Shown piece after piece: positions 40,220 to 48,750 of a stretch of DNA of 64,000 nucleotides. A program made the position numbers and the translations under genes. The notes under the pieces are model-generated. The model was not told the DNA's origin and did not search any database. It saw only the letters and a program-made list of their open reading frames with translations. The DNA is taken from contig NZ_QNQZ01000001.1 of NCBI RefSeq assembly GCF_003390935.1, forward strand, positions 1 through 64,000. The letters run 5' to 3'. Source of the stretch: Lewinella sp. IMCC34191 (lineage in GTDB: Bacteria > Bacteroidota > Bacteroidia > Chitinophagales > Saprospiraceae). Positions within the stretch are counted from its first letter, which is position 1. Each line of letters opens with the position of its first letter.

Positions 40220-43200
40220 ATGAAAACCTATTCAACCATCGGCCTGCTCCTTCTCTGCTCCTGGGCCTGGGCCCAGGCCCCCGCGGACAGTTCCGAGTTA
40301 ACCGATTTTCTTGAACCCCTCAAATATCGTAACATCGGCCCTTTTCGTGGCGGCCGTTCCGTCACCGCCAGCGGTGTAGTGGGCGATCCCCTGACCTACT
40401 ACATGGGTACCACCGGGGGCGGGGTATGGAAAACCACCGATGCGGGACAGCACTGGGAAAACATCTCTGATGGGTACTTCGGAACCGGCTCGGTAGGAGC
40501 AGTGGCCGTGGCTCGTAGTAATCCACAGGTGGTGTACGTCGGTATGGGCGAGCATGCTCCCCGCGGGGTCATGACCTCCCACGGTGACGGCGTGTATAAG
40601 AGTACCGACGGCGGAAAGAGTTGGCGTCACCTGGGGCTGAAGGAAACCCAGCACATCTCGCGCATTCTGATTCATCCTGACGATCCGGATGTCGTATACG
40701 TCGCCGCGCAGGGGCAACTGTACGGGCCGAACGAAGAGCGCGGCGTATACCGTAGTACGGACGGGGGAGAAAGCTGGGAGCGCCTGCTCTACGTAAATGA
40801 CCTAACCGGTGCCGTGGAACTGAGCATGAATCGCTCGAACCCCCGGGAGCTCTACGCCGCCATGTGGCACCACCAGCGATTGCCATGGCAGGTAGTAAGT
40901 GGCGGCCCCGGCAGCGGGCTCTACAAATCGATTGACGGCGGCGACTCCTGGGAGGAAATGACCGAAGGCTTGCCGGAGGAAATGGGTAAGATGGCCATCG
41001 CCGTTGCCCAGTCGAATACGGACAAAGTATACGCCCTCATCGAAGGCGACTCCAATGCAGATAAGGGTGGACTCTTTGTCAGTAATGACGGGGGAGACAG
41101 TTGGTCGCGCGTAAGTGACGACAACCGGCTTACCCAGCGGGCCTGGTACTACACCGAGCTGTTCGTCGATCCGACCAACGAGAATGTCGTGTACGTGCTC
41201 AGCGCCGGCGCCCTGCGGTCGATCGACGGCGGGAAAAGCTGGGAGTCACTAAGCGGCACGCACGGCGACTACCACGATCTCTGGATCAATCCCGAGAACC
41301 CGAAGAACCTCTGCATCGCCAACGACGGGGGGGCGGCCATCAGTTTTAACTACGGGGATAGCTGGTCAACCCAGGATAATATGCCCACCGGTCAGTTTTA
41401 CCGCATCAACGTAGATAATCAATATCCGTACCGGATCTACGGCGGACAGCAGGATAACACCTCGGTGGCTATCGCCAGCATGTCGCCGGGCAGCTCCGGA
41501 ATCGGGCAGAGCGACTGGACGGCCTCGGCCGGAGGCGAAAGCGCCTTCCTGGCCTTCGACCCCGACGATCCGCGCTTCGTACTCGGAGGAAGCTATCTGG
41601 GTACGATCGAAGTTCTGGACAATGAGGCCCACGCCAGCACCAACATCATGGCCGCGCCGATTCAGTACCTCGGCCGGGAAGCCCGGGACATGAAATACCG
41701 ATTTAACTGGAACGCGCCCATCATCCGGTCTCGCCATGAGCCCAATACGTTTTACCACGCCGCACAGCTGCTGCTGAAAACCACGGACATGGGGAAGAGC
41801 TGGACGGAAGTCAGTCCTGACCTGACCCGTAATCAAGACGATAAACAAGGTAACGGCGGCGGGCCATACACGAACGAGGCGGTTGGCGCGGAAAATTACG
41901 GCACGATCAGTTACGTGACGGATTCCCCCCACGAAGCGGGCGTGATCTGGGTCGGAACCGACGACGGGAAAGTCCAGGTGACCCGTGATGGCGGTGCCAG
42001 CTGGAATGACGTGACGCCGGCCGGCCAGGGGGAAACCCTGGTGAATGCGATCGAGGTCTCTCCGCACGATCCCGGTACCGCCTTCATCGCTACGACACGA
42101 TACAAATTCAACGATCACCGCCCGCGCCTGATGCGGACTACTGACTACGGCCGCAGTTGGACGGAGATCACGGGCGATCTGCCAGAGGGTTCCTATACCC
42201 GGGTGGTTCGGCAGGATACCGAAAGGGAGGACTTGCTTTTCGCGGGTACGGAAACCGGCCCCTTCGTCACCTTCGATGGGGGTGATCACTGGGAACGCTT
42301 TAACCTCAACCTGCCCGTAACCCCCATTACCGATCTGAAGATTGCCCACGACGACCTCATCGTAGCGACATCGGGGCGGGCATTCTGGATCCTGGATGAC
42401 CTGGAGCTGGTACGGCAGTACGACGGGCAGCCGGATATGGTGCAATTGTATACCCCGGCTCCGGTCGTGCTGGGCAGCCACCGCAGTCCGATGGATGGCA
42501 GTACTTCCGCTTTTGACGGGACAGGCTCTCTGGAGGGCATCAATCCCGCAAGCGGAGCCGTGCTTTACTATAATCTACCGGTCGATCGGGACTCCGCCGA
42601 GGTGACACTCACGATTACCGACGCGGAAGGAGATACGGTCCGGGTGATCTCCTCCGACCCGACTGCCACGGAAACTTACGCCGGTGGACCACCCGCCGCA
42701 ACATCCCTGCCCACCGCAAACGGCCTCAACCGCTTCGTTTGGAATTTGCGACACGATAATCTGGTGGGCGCACCCTCCGCCTATATCGAGGGCAGCTTCC
42801 GTGGGCGGCGGGTCGGACCGGGCCGTTATACCGCAACCTTACAGTCCGGATCGGTCAGCGAAAGCACCGACGTAACGGTGCAGGAAAACCCGACCTACAA
42901 ATTGACGGGGGAAGATTACACTGATTACGATGACTTCATGATGGCGGCTGAATCCAGTCTGAACGAGATGCACCGGATGGTGAATGACCTTCAGGCCGTC
43001 AAAGGCCAGCTCGACGGTCTGCTGAAACGACTCGAAGCGGACGGGCATACGGAGCTGCTCGCTGAGGCGCGCCAGTTGCGGGCCGACATCAACGGCTGGG
43101 ACGACTTGATGATTCAGCGCAAATCCAAGGCCTACGATGACGTCGAGAACTTCCCCAACCGGTTCACGGCGAACTATCTCTTCGCCTTGAATCATGCGGA

Positions 43201-43369
43201 AAGCAGTATTCCCCGCGTAAACGACCCTACGCGGGAACGGATGGAAACGCTGAATCAGGAATGGTCATCGCTCAAGGAGAAGGGGAGGAGCTTGCTACGG
43301 GACCGGATTCCGGCCTTCAACCAAAAATTGTGGGAGCAAGGGATTGGTGCCCTATGGGCGGCGGACTAA
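40220..43369 (+). CDS. Large secreted Asp-box beta-propeller protein (VPS10/sortilin-like)
   Basis: From MKTYSTIGL the product has 1049 residues with a signal peptide ([11 protein letters not shown]). At least ten BNR/Asp-box repeats of the form S/T-x-D-x-G-x-(S/T)-W are visible: [80 protein letters not shown]. They indicate two beta-propellers over about residues 30-720. The rest has a FN3-like segment and a helical C-terminus (about 920-1040). Such proteins are often annotated as glycosyl hydrolases, but no sialidase catalytic arginine triad is evident, so a binding or scaffold role is as likely. The frame is open for 45 codons upstream without a signal sequence. Confidence 0.82.
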   Translation: MKTYSTIGLLLLCSWAWAQAPADSSELTDFLEPLKYRNIGPFRGGRSVTASGVVGDPLTYYMGTTGGGVWKTTDAGQHWENISDGYFGTGSVGAVAVARSNPQVVYVGMGEHAPRGVMTSHGDGVYKSTDGGKSWRHLGLKETQHISRILIHPDDPDVVYVAAQGQLYGPNEERGVYRSTDGGESWERLLYVNDLTGAVELSMNRSNPRELYAAMWHHQRLPWQVVSGGPGSGLYKSIDGGDSWEEMTEGLPEEMGKMAIAVAQSNTDKVYALIEGDSNADKGGLFVSNDGGDSWSRVSDDNRLTQRAWYYTELFVDPTNENVVYVLSAGALRSIDGGKSWESLSGTHGDYHDLWINPENPKNLCIANDGGAAISFNYGDSWSTQDNMPTGQFYRINVDNQYPYRIYGGQQDNTSVAIASMSPGSSGIGQSDWTASAGGESAFLAFDPDDPRFVLGGSYLGTIEVLDNEAHASTNIMAAPIQYLGREARDMKYRFNWNAPIIRSRHEPNTFYHAAQLLLKTTDMGKSWTEVSPDLTRNQDDKQGNGGGPYTNEAVGAENYGTISYVTDSPHEAGVIWVGTDDGKVQVTRDGGASWNDVTPAGQGETLVNAIEVSPHDPGTAFIATTRYKFNDHRPRLMRTTDYGRSWTEITGDLPEGSYTRVVRQDTEREDLLFAGTETGPFVTFDGGDHWERFNLNLPVTPITDLKIAHDDLIVATSGRAFWILDDLELVRQYDGQPDMVQLYTPAPVVLGSHRSPMDGSTSAFDGTGSLEGINPASGAVLYYNLPVDRDSAEVTLTITDAEGDTVRVISSDPTATETYAGGPPAATSLPTANGLNRFVWNLRHDNLVGAPSAYIEGSFRGRRVGPGRYTATLQSGSVSESTDVTVQENPTYKLTGEDYTDYDDFMMAAESSLNEMHRMVNDLQAVKGQLDGLLKRLEADGHTELLAEARQLRADINGWDDLMIQRKSKAYDDVENFPNRFTANYLFALNHAESSIPRVNDPTRERMETLNQEWSSLKEKGRSLLRDRIPAFNQKLWEQGIGALWAAD

Positions 43370-43701
43370 ACATGCGGCAATCTTACCATACCCGAAAAAA
43401 TTCCAGGCCAGGTAAGAAAGCCGATGCAATGGCGATCTTTTCGCCGAAACAACTTGAACGTGGAATAAATAAAGGAGGGTTAGATCGTTGCTGCGCTATG
43501 TGAATAGCGGGTCTTTCGTAGATGAACGAATGGCAATTGCAGATTCGTACGTAGGGTGCATAAATATTCTAATTTCCCCCTAAAGGGACGATTCCCTCGG
43601 TAATCCTCCGCTTTAATACTGGTCTTTCCAATCATCACACGGAATAGCTTTCTACCCATGGATAGATGGTGGACGATACCGCTAAAAGGGGGAAGGGGGG
43701 G
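43370..43701. other. Gene-free stretch before the twin elements
   Basis: No open frame with family resemblance. It contains a G-run (about 43687-43701) directly upstream of the first structured element. No rho-independent terminator for the preceding gene could be recognised. Confidence 0.5.
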
Positions 43702-43787
43702 AATAGTGGGTCGGCACTCGATTCGGGATGATTCTTAAACACTTTCCTGAACCGAAACGAGCGCCGACGCTAGAGAGAGACACTATT
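43702..43787 (+). ncRNA. Structured element 1 of a related pair (orientation uncertain)
   Basis: A basal stem AATAGTG (43702-43708) pairs CACTATT (43781-43787). The main stem GTCGGCACTCG (43710-43720) pairs CGAGCGCCGAC (43758-43768) with one A-C mismatch. An upper stem TTCGG (43722-43726) pairs CCGAA (43752-43756). A one-sided internal loop GCTAGAGAGAGA (43769-43780) lies between main and basal stems. The apical loop contains CTTAAACACTTTCC. Element 2, 264 bp downstream, repeats this plan with compensated base changes. It could be a small RNA, or a hairpin acting as DNA. The strand is an assumption. Confidence 0.6.
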
Positions 43788-43809
43788 GAACAAAAACACA
43801 ACACATCTA

Positions 43810-43853
43810 CGGAATGGCCGTCTGAACGGTTTTCCGCTGATTAGATTTTTTTT
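43810..43853 (+). terminator. Stem-loop with T8 tract after element 1
   Basis: CGGAA (43810-43814) pairs TTCCG (43832-43836), with an inner CCGT (43818-43821) pairing ACGG (43826-43829). TTTTTTTT at 43846-43853 follows after 9 bases. It would end a plus-strand transcript of about 150 nt that starts near element 1. A second T8 (43952-43959) follows a weaker AAGC/GCTT stem just ahead of element 2. Confidence 0.5.
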
Positions 43854-43965
43854 CGGGAACGAATAAAGATGCATTCGTATCCACGAGTATAGTCATCCAC
43901 GCTCCAGAGGACATGGAGAACTGGTGCCAGGACACATAAGCCCCGGTTAGCTTTTTTTTCGTGTG

Positions 43966-44048
43966 ATAGTGGAGTCGGTGCTCGGGTCCAAATAAGCCTA
44001 AATCATTTCCAAAAACAGGACCGAGCACCGACGCTAGAGAGACACTAT
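43966..44048 (+). ncRNA. Structured element 2 of a related pair (orientation uncertain)
   Basis: The basal stem ATAGTG (43966-43971) pairs CACTAT (44043-44048). The main stem GTCGGTGCTCGGGTCC (43974-43989) pairs GGACCGAGCACCGAC (44018-44032) perfectly apart from one bulged G. The one-sided internal loop GCTAGAGAGA is at 44033-44042, and the apical loop contains CCTAAATCATTTCC. Relative to element 1, main-stem pair 6 changes from C-G to T-A and pair 7 from an A-C mismatch to G-C, while the unpaired GCTAGAGAGA and the following GAACAAAA stay conserved. Confidence 0.62.
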
Positions 44049-44304
44049 GAACAAAACACGATAACTACATACATGAAGATTATGTAGCTGGATTCCAATT
44101 TATCATTGAACTCACCTTAAAAACGGGCGTACCGCAAGGATTATTACGCGATCGTTAAAAGGTTTTTAACGAATTGAGTTGGTAAGCTATCCGCGCCGGT
44201 TCCGTGGCCCTAAAGGCTCTATTGGTCACCCTAAAAAATGCTATTGTTTTTTCGTTACCCCATGTCAGGCAACTGCAGTAGACACGCAGGGAGTGATTAG
44301 CTGA
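44049..44304. other. Gene-free stretch after the twin elements
   Basis: No open frame of interest. It holds a small hairpin CTACATA/TATGTAG just after element 2 (about 44066-44088) and A/T-rich sequence with TTAAAAGG-TTTTTAA near 44155-44170. The ffh terminator should lie here, reading leftward, but no clear stem with a U-tract is visible on the minus strand. Confidence 0.45.
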
Positions 44305-45639
44305 TTACCTTTTTCCCTTGAAATTGCCGGCCATCTGGGCCATCATCGGGTTGTTGGACAGCTTGTGCATCATCTTACGCATCTGGTCGAACTGCTTGAT
44401 GAAGCGATTGACGTCATCCATCCCCTGTCCGCAACCGCGCGCGATGCGCTTCTTACGACTCAGGTTCAGAAGTTCGGGGCTACGTCGCTCCTCCGGAGTC
44501 ATGCTATAGATGATAGCTTCCACGCGGGTGAAGGCGGTATCGTCGATATCAATATTTTTCATCGCCTTGGACATGCCGGGAATCATGTTCAAAAGGCTTT
44601 TCATGTCCCCCATTTTCTTCAGCTGGGCCAGCTGGCTGAGGAAGTCGTTGAAGTCGAATTTATTCTTCTTCATCTTCTTCTCGAGGCGCTTGGCCTCCTC
44701 CTCGTCGAACTGGTCCTGGGCCCGTTCCACGAAAGAGATGATATCACCCATGCCGAGGATCCGCTGCGCCATCCGGTCGGGGTGGAAGACGTCGAGGGCC
44801 TCCATCTTCTCGCCGGTGCTGACGAATTTGATGGGTTTGCCGACGGTGTACTTGACCGAAAGGGCCGCACCGCCGCGGGTGTCGCCGTCCAGTTTGGTAA
44901 GGACGACACCGTCGTAGTCGATGCGCTCGTTGAAGACCTTGGCGGTATTCACCGCGTCCTGACCGGTCATGGAGTCGACGACGAAGAGCGTCTCGTTGGG
45001 GCTGATGGCCTGGCGGACGTCGCTGATCTCCTGCATCATCTTTGCATCCACCGAAAGGCGACCGGCGGTATCGACGATGACGACGTCGAACTTATTCTGC
45101 TTGGCGTAGTCGATGGCATTGAGGGCGATCTCTACCGGGTTCTTATTCTCCGGTTCCTTGTAGATCTCGGCGCCGACCTGACCGGCAAGCACGGTCAACT
45201 GATCGATGGCGGCGGGGCGGTACACGTCACAGGCCGTGAGCAGTACCTTATCCTTTTTCTTTTCCTTGAGGAATTTAGCCAGCTTTCCGCTGAAGGTGGT
45301 TTTTCCCGAACCCTGCAGGCCCGCGATCAAAATGACGGCCGGATCGCCCTTGGCATTGATCCCGACGGACTGCCCGCCCATCAGTTCGGTCAGTTCGTCC
45401 TGTACGATTTTGACCATCAGCTGGCCGGGCTTGACGGCGCGCAGGACGTTTTCCGTACCCAGCGCTTTTTCTTTCACCTTGTCGGTGAATTCCTTGGCAA
45501 TCTTATAGTTGACGTCGGCCGCTACCAGCGCGCGACGAATCTCCTTAAGGCTGGTGGCCACGTTGATCTCGGTAATCTTGTTGTCTCCGGTCAACGATTT
45601 GAAGGCCCCTTCCAGGCGGTCACTTAGGTTGTCAAACAT
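44305..45639 (-). CDS. ffh: Signal recognition particle protein Ffh
   Basis: GTPase that targets nascent membrane proteins to the SecYEG channel together with 4.5S RNA and FtsY. The 444 residues comprise the N domain (MFDNLSDRLEGAFKSLTG), the G domain with GLQGSGKTTFSGKLA (about 108-122), DTAGRLS and TKLDGDTRGGAALS (in part), and the Met-rich M domain (MGDMKSLLNMIPGMSKAMKN, in part; ending NNPMMAQMAGNFKGKR). Length and motifs are typical. A TACCTTTG promoter element lies 20-27 bp upstream of the start codon. Confidence 0.98.
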   Translation of the reverse strand: MFDNLSDRLEGAFKSLTGDNKITEINVATSLKEIRRALVAADVNYKIAKEFTDKVKEKALGTENVLRAVKPGQLMVKIVQDELTELMGGQSVGINAKGDPAVILIAGLQGSGKTTFSGKLAKFLKEKKKDKVLLTACDVYRPAAIDQLTVLAGQVGAEIYKEPENKNPVEIALNAIDYAKQNKFDVVIVDTAGRLSVDAKMMQEISDVRQAISPNETLFVVDSMTGQDAVNTAKVFNERIDYDGVVLTKLDGDTRGGAALSVKYTVGKPIKFVSTGEKMEALDVFHPDRMAQRILGMGDIISFVERAQDQFDEEEAKRLEKKMKKNKFDFNDFLSQLAQLKKMGDMKSLLNMIPGMSKAMKNIDIDDTAFTRVEAIIYSMTPEERRSPELLNLSRKKRIARGCGQGMDDVNRFIKQFDQMRKMMHKLSNNPMMAQMAGNFKGKR

Positions 45640-45658
45640 ATTCTTGGCGTTTACCCCG

Positions 45659-45666
45659 CAAAGGTA
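45659..45666 (-). promoter_or_regulatory. Probable promoter -7 element of ffh
   Basis: On the minus strand TACCTTTG matches TAnnTTTG exactly and lies 20 bp upstream of the ffh start codon, which implies a very short leader. The -33 region overlaps the 3' end of the next gene and has no good TTTG. Confidence 0.5.
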
Positions 45667-45690
45667 GTAAACATCCGAACGGCCCGAAGT

Positions 45691-46803
45691 TTACTCCTCG
45701 CGGGTCAGCCCGCTGCGGTCCCACCAGCGGTCCCGGCAGTCGGTCCCGTCGCCGACGGCAAAACGCTGGCCGATCAGTGGGGTGAGCACGCACTGCTCCG
45801 TGTCGGCGGCCATGATGCGTTCCACGGGATCGTACCAGGGGTGATCCGATAGGCTGAAGCCGCCCCAGTGAATGGGGAGTAATTGTTTGCCGCCCAGATC
45901 TTGATTAGCCGTGAGGGCTTCCTCGGGTTGCATGTGGACGTTCTTCCAGTGATCGTGGTACTGGCCGGAATCGAGCATCGTCAGATCGAAGGGGCCCAGC
46001 CGTTCGCCAATTTGCTTAAAGTGCCGACCGTAGCCGCTATCCCCACCGAAGTAGATTTTATGGTGGGCGGTGCGGATGAAGAAGCCGCACCACAGTGTCT
46101 TGTTCCGGGTGGAAGGGCTACGGCCGCTGAAGTGGCGGGCGGGCGTGGCGGTGATCTCCAGGCCGGCTATGTTGACCGTTTCCCACCAGTCGATCTCCGT
46201 TATCTTCTCCGAATCGATCCCCCAACTCCTCAGGTGAGCGCCGATGCCGAGGGGGACCAGGTAGGCAGCCGTGCGATCCTTTACGGCCATCAGGGTATCG
46301 TAGTCCAGGTGGTCGTAATGATCGTGGGAGAACAGCATAAGATCGATGTTGCCGATGCCCTGCAGCGGGTGGTAATCCTTGTAGGGGAAGCGGTGCCCTA
46401 AGAAGGGAACGGGGGCCACCCATTCACCGAGCATCGGGTCGATGAGTACCGTGCGGCCGGCCGTTTCCAGCCGAAGGGCCGAATGCCCGTACCAGGTGAC
46501 ATAGTCCTGATCCGGATCGGGGGTGCTGGTCTTTTCCGCAACGGCCACGGGCAGGGGGGTGGTAGGCTGGGTGTTTTTTGCCTTTAGGTATCCGTACAAA
46601 TCACCGAGGAGGCTGCGCATGTCCTCCCGTAGCTTGGTTTTGTCCAGATTGCGGAAGCGCCCCATTTTCCAGGCCGCGGTACCCTGGTAGTCATCCTTTT
46701 TCATCTCCGCCAGTGATGCCCCGAACTGGGGGTCGTTGCGGAATTTCCGAGCAACATACCCCACGGGTAACAGAGCCAAACCTACGAGCCAGTGTGGTTT
46801 CAT
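45691..46803 (-). CDS. Metallo-beta-lactamase-fold hydrolase, NAPE-PLD/UlaG-like
   Basis: The 370-residue product has an N-terminal hydrophobic anchor (HWLVGLALLPVGYVA) and a metallo-beta-lactamase fold: VTWYGHSALRLE, the metal motif SHDHYDHLD (about 158-166), TPARHFSGR, FGGDSGYGRHF and LLPIHWGGFSLSDHP. This block order matches the N-acyl-phosphatidylethanolamine phospholipase D-like group (also called Romboutsia-type 'MBL fold hydrolase' in annotations). The bacterial substrates are mostly unknown; a membrane lipid is plausible given the N-terminal anchor. It stands between ffh and the symporter gene, 11 bp from the latter, so it is probably in the symporter operon. Confidence 0.85.
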   Translation of the reverse strand: MKPHWLVGLALLPVGYVARKFRNDPQFGASLAEMKKDDYQGTAAWKMGRFRNLDKTKLREDMRSLLGDLYGYLKAKNTQPTTPLPVAVAEKTSTPDPDQDYVTWYGHSALRLETAGRTVLIDPMLGEWVAPVPFLGHRFPYKDYHPLQGIGNIDLMLFSHDHYDHLDYDTLMAVKDRTAAYLVPLGIGAHLRSWGIDSEKITEIDWWETVNIAGLEITATPARHFSGRSPSTRNKTLWCGFFIRTAHHKIYFGGDSGYGRHFKQIGERLGPFDLTMLDSGQYHDHWKNVHMQPEEALTANQDLGGKQLLPIHWGGFSLSDHPWYDPVERIMAADTEQCVLTPLIGQRFAVGDGTDCRDRWWDRSGLTREE

Positions 46804-46814
46804 GGAGGTGCCGG

Positions 46815-48545
46815 TTATTGCATGGTTTTCTTTGGGTCCGTCAAGGTAGCGGCCTTATTCGTATTCTCGAGAAGCAGCGCGAAGACGACCGTAAGTACAC
46901 AGCCGATCAAATTTAACCAAAGGAATGCCAGATCGATCACCCCGATCCAACTAAGGACGAAGGTGATGGTGACGAAGAGCTGTCCGAGCAGGGCGCCGTT
47001 GAAGACGGCCCGTCCACCTACCCGTTTATAGAAAAAGGCCACGACGAAGATACCCAGGATGGCCCCGTAGAACAGGGAGCCGATAATGTTGACGGCCTGG
47101 ATGAGGTTGTCGAACAGGTTAGCCACGGCGGCGAAACCCAGAGCGATCATGCCCCAGCCGACCGTAAACCACTTACTGGCGGACAGGTAATGGGCGTCAT
47201 CCCGATCGGTGACCAACGACCGGCGGTAGATATCCACCACACTGGTGGTTGCCAGGGCGTTCAGCTCCGAACTCGTGCTGGACATAGCGGCGGAAAAGAT
47301 GACCGCGAGCAATAACCCGACCAGCCCGACCGGCAGGTACTTGGTGATGAAGGTGATGAAGACGTAGTCGCGGTCTTCGGTGATCAGCTCGGGATCGTAT
47401 TGCGTGATCAACGAATCGACGGCCGTTGCGATATTGTCCCTTTCCCGTAGCGTACGCTCCACCTCGGTACGGGCCTCGGCAATGGCGGGCTCGTCCTCAC
47501 GACGCAGGGCTTCGGCCATGGCTACGCTGGCTACGCGGTTTTCCTCACCGATAATGCTGTATTCGGCCTCCAGCTCTTCGAGTTGGGGTTGGTATTCGGA
47601 TGCCCGGAGCTTATCGAGGTTCGCCGAGTTGAAGTGAACGGGCGGCGCCTGGAAGAGGAAGAATACAAACACCAGGATGCCGACCATGAGAACCAGGAAC
47701 TGCATCGGAACTTTGAAGATGCCGTTGAAGAGCAGGCCCAATCGACTTTCGGCCAGGCTTTTTCCGCTTAAATAGCGCTGGACCTGCGACTGGTCCGTAC
47801 CGAAGTACGATAGGAATAGAAAGGTTCCGCCCAGGAGGGCCGACCAGATGTTGTACCGGTCGTTCAGGTCGAATTCCAAGTCGACGACCTGAAGCTTACC
47901 GAGGTGCCCCGCCACGCCGATGGCGTCACTGAACCCGATCCCCTCGGGCAGCTTGAGGACCACCACCACGCCCGCGATGAACATGCCACAGAGAATGACG
48001 ATCATCTGTTGTTTCTGCGTGACGGAGACGGCCTTGGTGCCCCCGACCACCGTGTAAAAGATCACGACGGCCCCGATCACCAGTATCGTGACGCTAAGCG
48101 GCCAGTTCAGGATCGTGGATAGCACGATTGCCGGTGCATATATGGTGATGCCCGCCGCAAGCCCCCGCTGCAGCAGAAACAGCAAAGCGGTCAGCGTTCG
48201 CACCCGTAAGTCGAATCGCCCTTCCAGGTATTCGTAGGCGGTATAGACCTTCAGCCGGTAATAGATGGGCAGTACGAAGATGCAAAGCACCACCATCGCA
48301 ATCGGTAAGCCAAAGTAAAACTGGGCAAAGCCGAGGCCATCGTTATAGGCCTGGCCGGGGGTACTTAGAAAAGTCACGGCACTGGCCTGCGTGGCCATCA
48401 CCGACAGCCCGATGGTCCACCATTTTAAATCCCGGTCGCCGAGCAGGTAGCTTTTTACGTTATCGACCTTACGGGTCATGTAAACTCCGTAACTCACGAT
48501 CGCGGCAAGGGTGCCGATCATGACCAACCAGTCAAGTGTCTTCAT
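46815..48545 (-). CDS. Sodium:solute symporter (SSS family)
   Basis: Inner membrane Na+-coupled transporter, 576 residues, with about 13 hydrophobic segments starting from LDWLVMIGTLAAIVSYGVYM. Family signatures include GDRDLKWWTIGLSVMATQASAVTFLS (in part), SYFGTDQSQVQRYLSG and FSAAMSSTSSELNALATTSVVDIYRR (in part). Between two membrane segments, about residues 305-395, lies a charged, helical, non-membrane insert (LRASEYQPQLEELEAEYS, ARTEVERTLRERDNIA). The solute cannot be told; sialic acid, sugar or inositol types are all possible. A 50-residue membrane protein is encoded 36 bp upstream. Confidence 0.92.
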   Translation of the reverse strand: MKTLDWLVMIGTLAAIVSYGVYMTRKVDNVKSYLLGDRDLKWWTIGLSVMATQASAVTFLSTPGQAYNDGLGFAQFYFGLPIAMVVLCIFVLPIYYRLKVYTAYEYLEGRFDLRVRTLTALLFLLQRGLAAGITIYAPAIVLSTILNWPLSVTILVIGAVVIFYTVVGGTKAVSVTQKQQMIVILCGMFIAGVVVVLKLPEGIGFSDAIGVAGHLGKLQVVDLEFDLNDRYNIWSALLGGTFLFLSYFGTDQSQVQRYLSGKSLAESRLGLLFNGIFKVPMQFLVLMVGILVFVFFLFQAPPVHFNSANLDKLRASEYQPQLEELEAEYSIIGEENRVASVAMAEALRREDEPAIAEARTEVERTLRERDNIATAVDSLITQYDPELITEDRDYVFITFITKYLPVGLVGLLLAVIFSAAMSSTSSELNALATTSVVDIYRRSLVTDRDDAHYLSASKWFTVGWGMIALGFAAVANLFDNLIQAVNIIGSLFYGAILGIFVVAFFYKRVGGRAVFNGALLGQLFVTITFVLSWIGVIDLAFLWLNLIGCVLTVVFALLLENTNKAATLTDPKKTMQ

Positions 48546-48581
48546 AGATCAGCTTGGGTTACGAAGGGGTGAGCGTTCGTC

Positions 48582-48734
48582 TTAAACGGTGTAGGCACGG
48601 GAAAAAAGGTAAAAGGCAATCAGCAGCATCAGGTGTAGAACCAGGACAACCGTATAAAAATTTTTCCAGCTGCCCAGGACGGGTGGTTCGTCGTTCTCCG
48701 GTTCCTCGTCTGAAATCAACTCCTGCTCGTTCAT
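48582..48734 (-). CDS. 50-residue single-helix membrane protein beside the symporter
   Basis: Translated directly from the minus strand: a 50-residue protein beginning MNEQELISDEEPENDEPPVLG, an acidic N-terminus, then GSWKNFYTVV and one transmembrane helix (about 27-45, VVLVLHLMLLIAFYLF), ending SRAYTV. It stops 36 bp before the symporter start codon and starts 16 bp after the SNF2 gene stop codon. Its position and build suggest an accessory subunit of the symporter, as small two-helix subunits are known for some SSS transporters. It is shorter than most gene finders' cut-off. Confidence 0.7.
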   Translation of the reverse strand: MNEQELISDEEPENDEPPVLGSWKNFYTVVLVLHLMLLIAFYLFSRAYTV

Positions 48735-48750
48735 GCCCACAAGGTAGGGA

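Noticed and set aside
40220-43369. Sialidase activity for the Asp-box protein
   Set aside because: Asp-boxes alone indicate propeller folds; the arginine triad and FRIP-type start of sialidases are not visible.
43807-44028. 73-codon minus-strand frame across the twin elements
   Set aside because: It runs through both stems of element 2 and through a T8 tract; the base-pairing constraints, not a protein, explain the sequence.
43702-44048. Retron or integron attC interpretation of the twin hairpins
   Set aside because: No reverse transcriptase or integrase gene is nearby, and attC core sites (RYYYAAC/GTTRRRY) are not seen at the stem bases.
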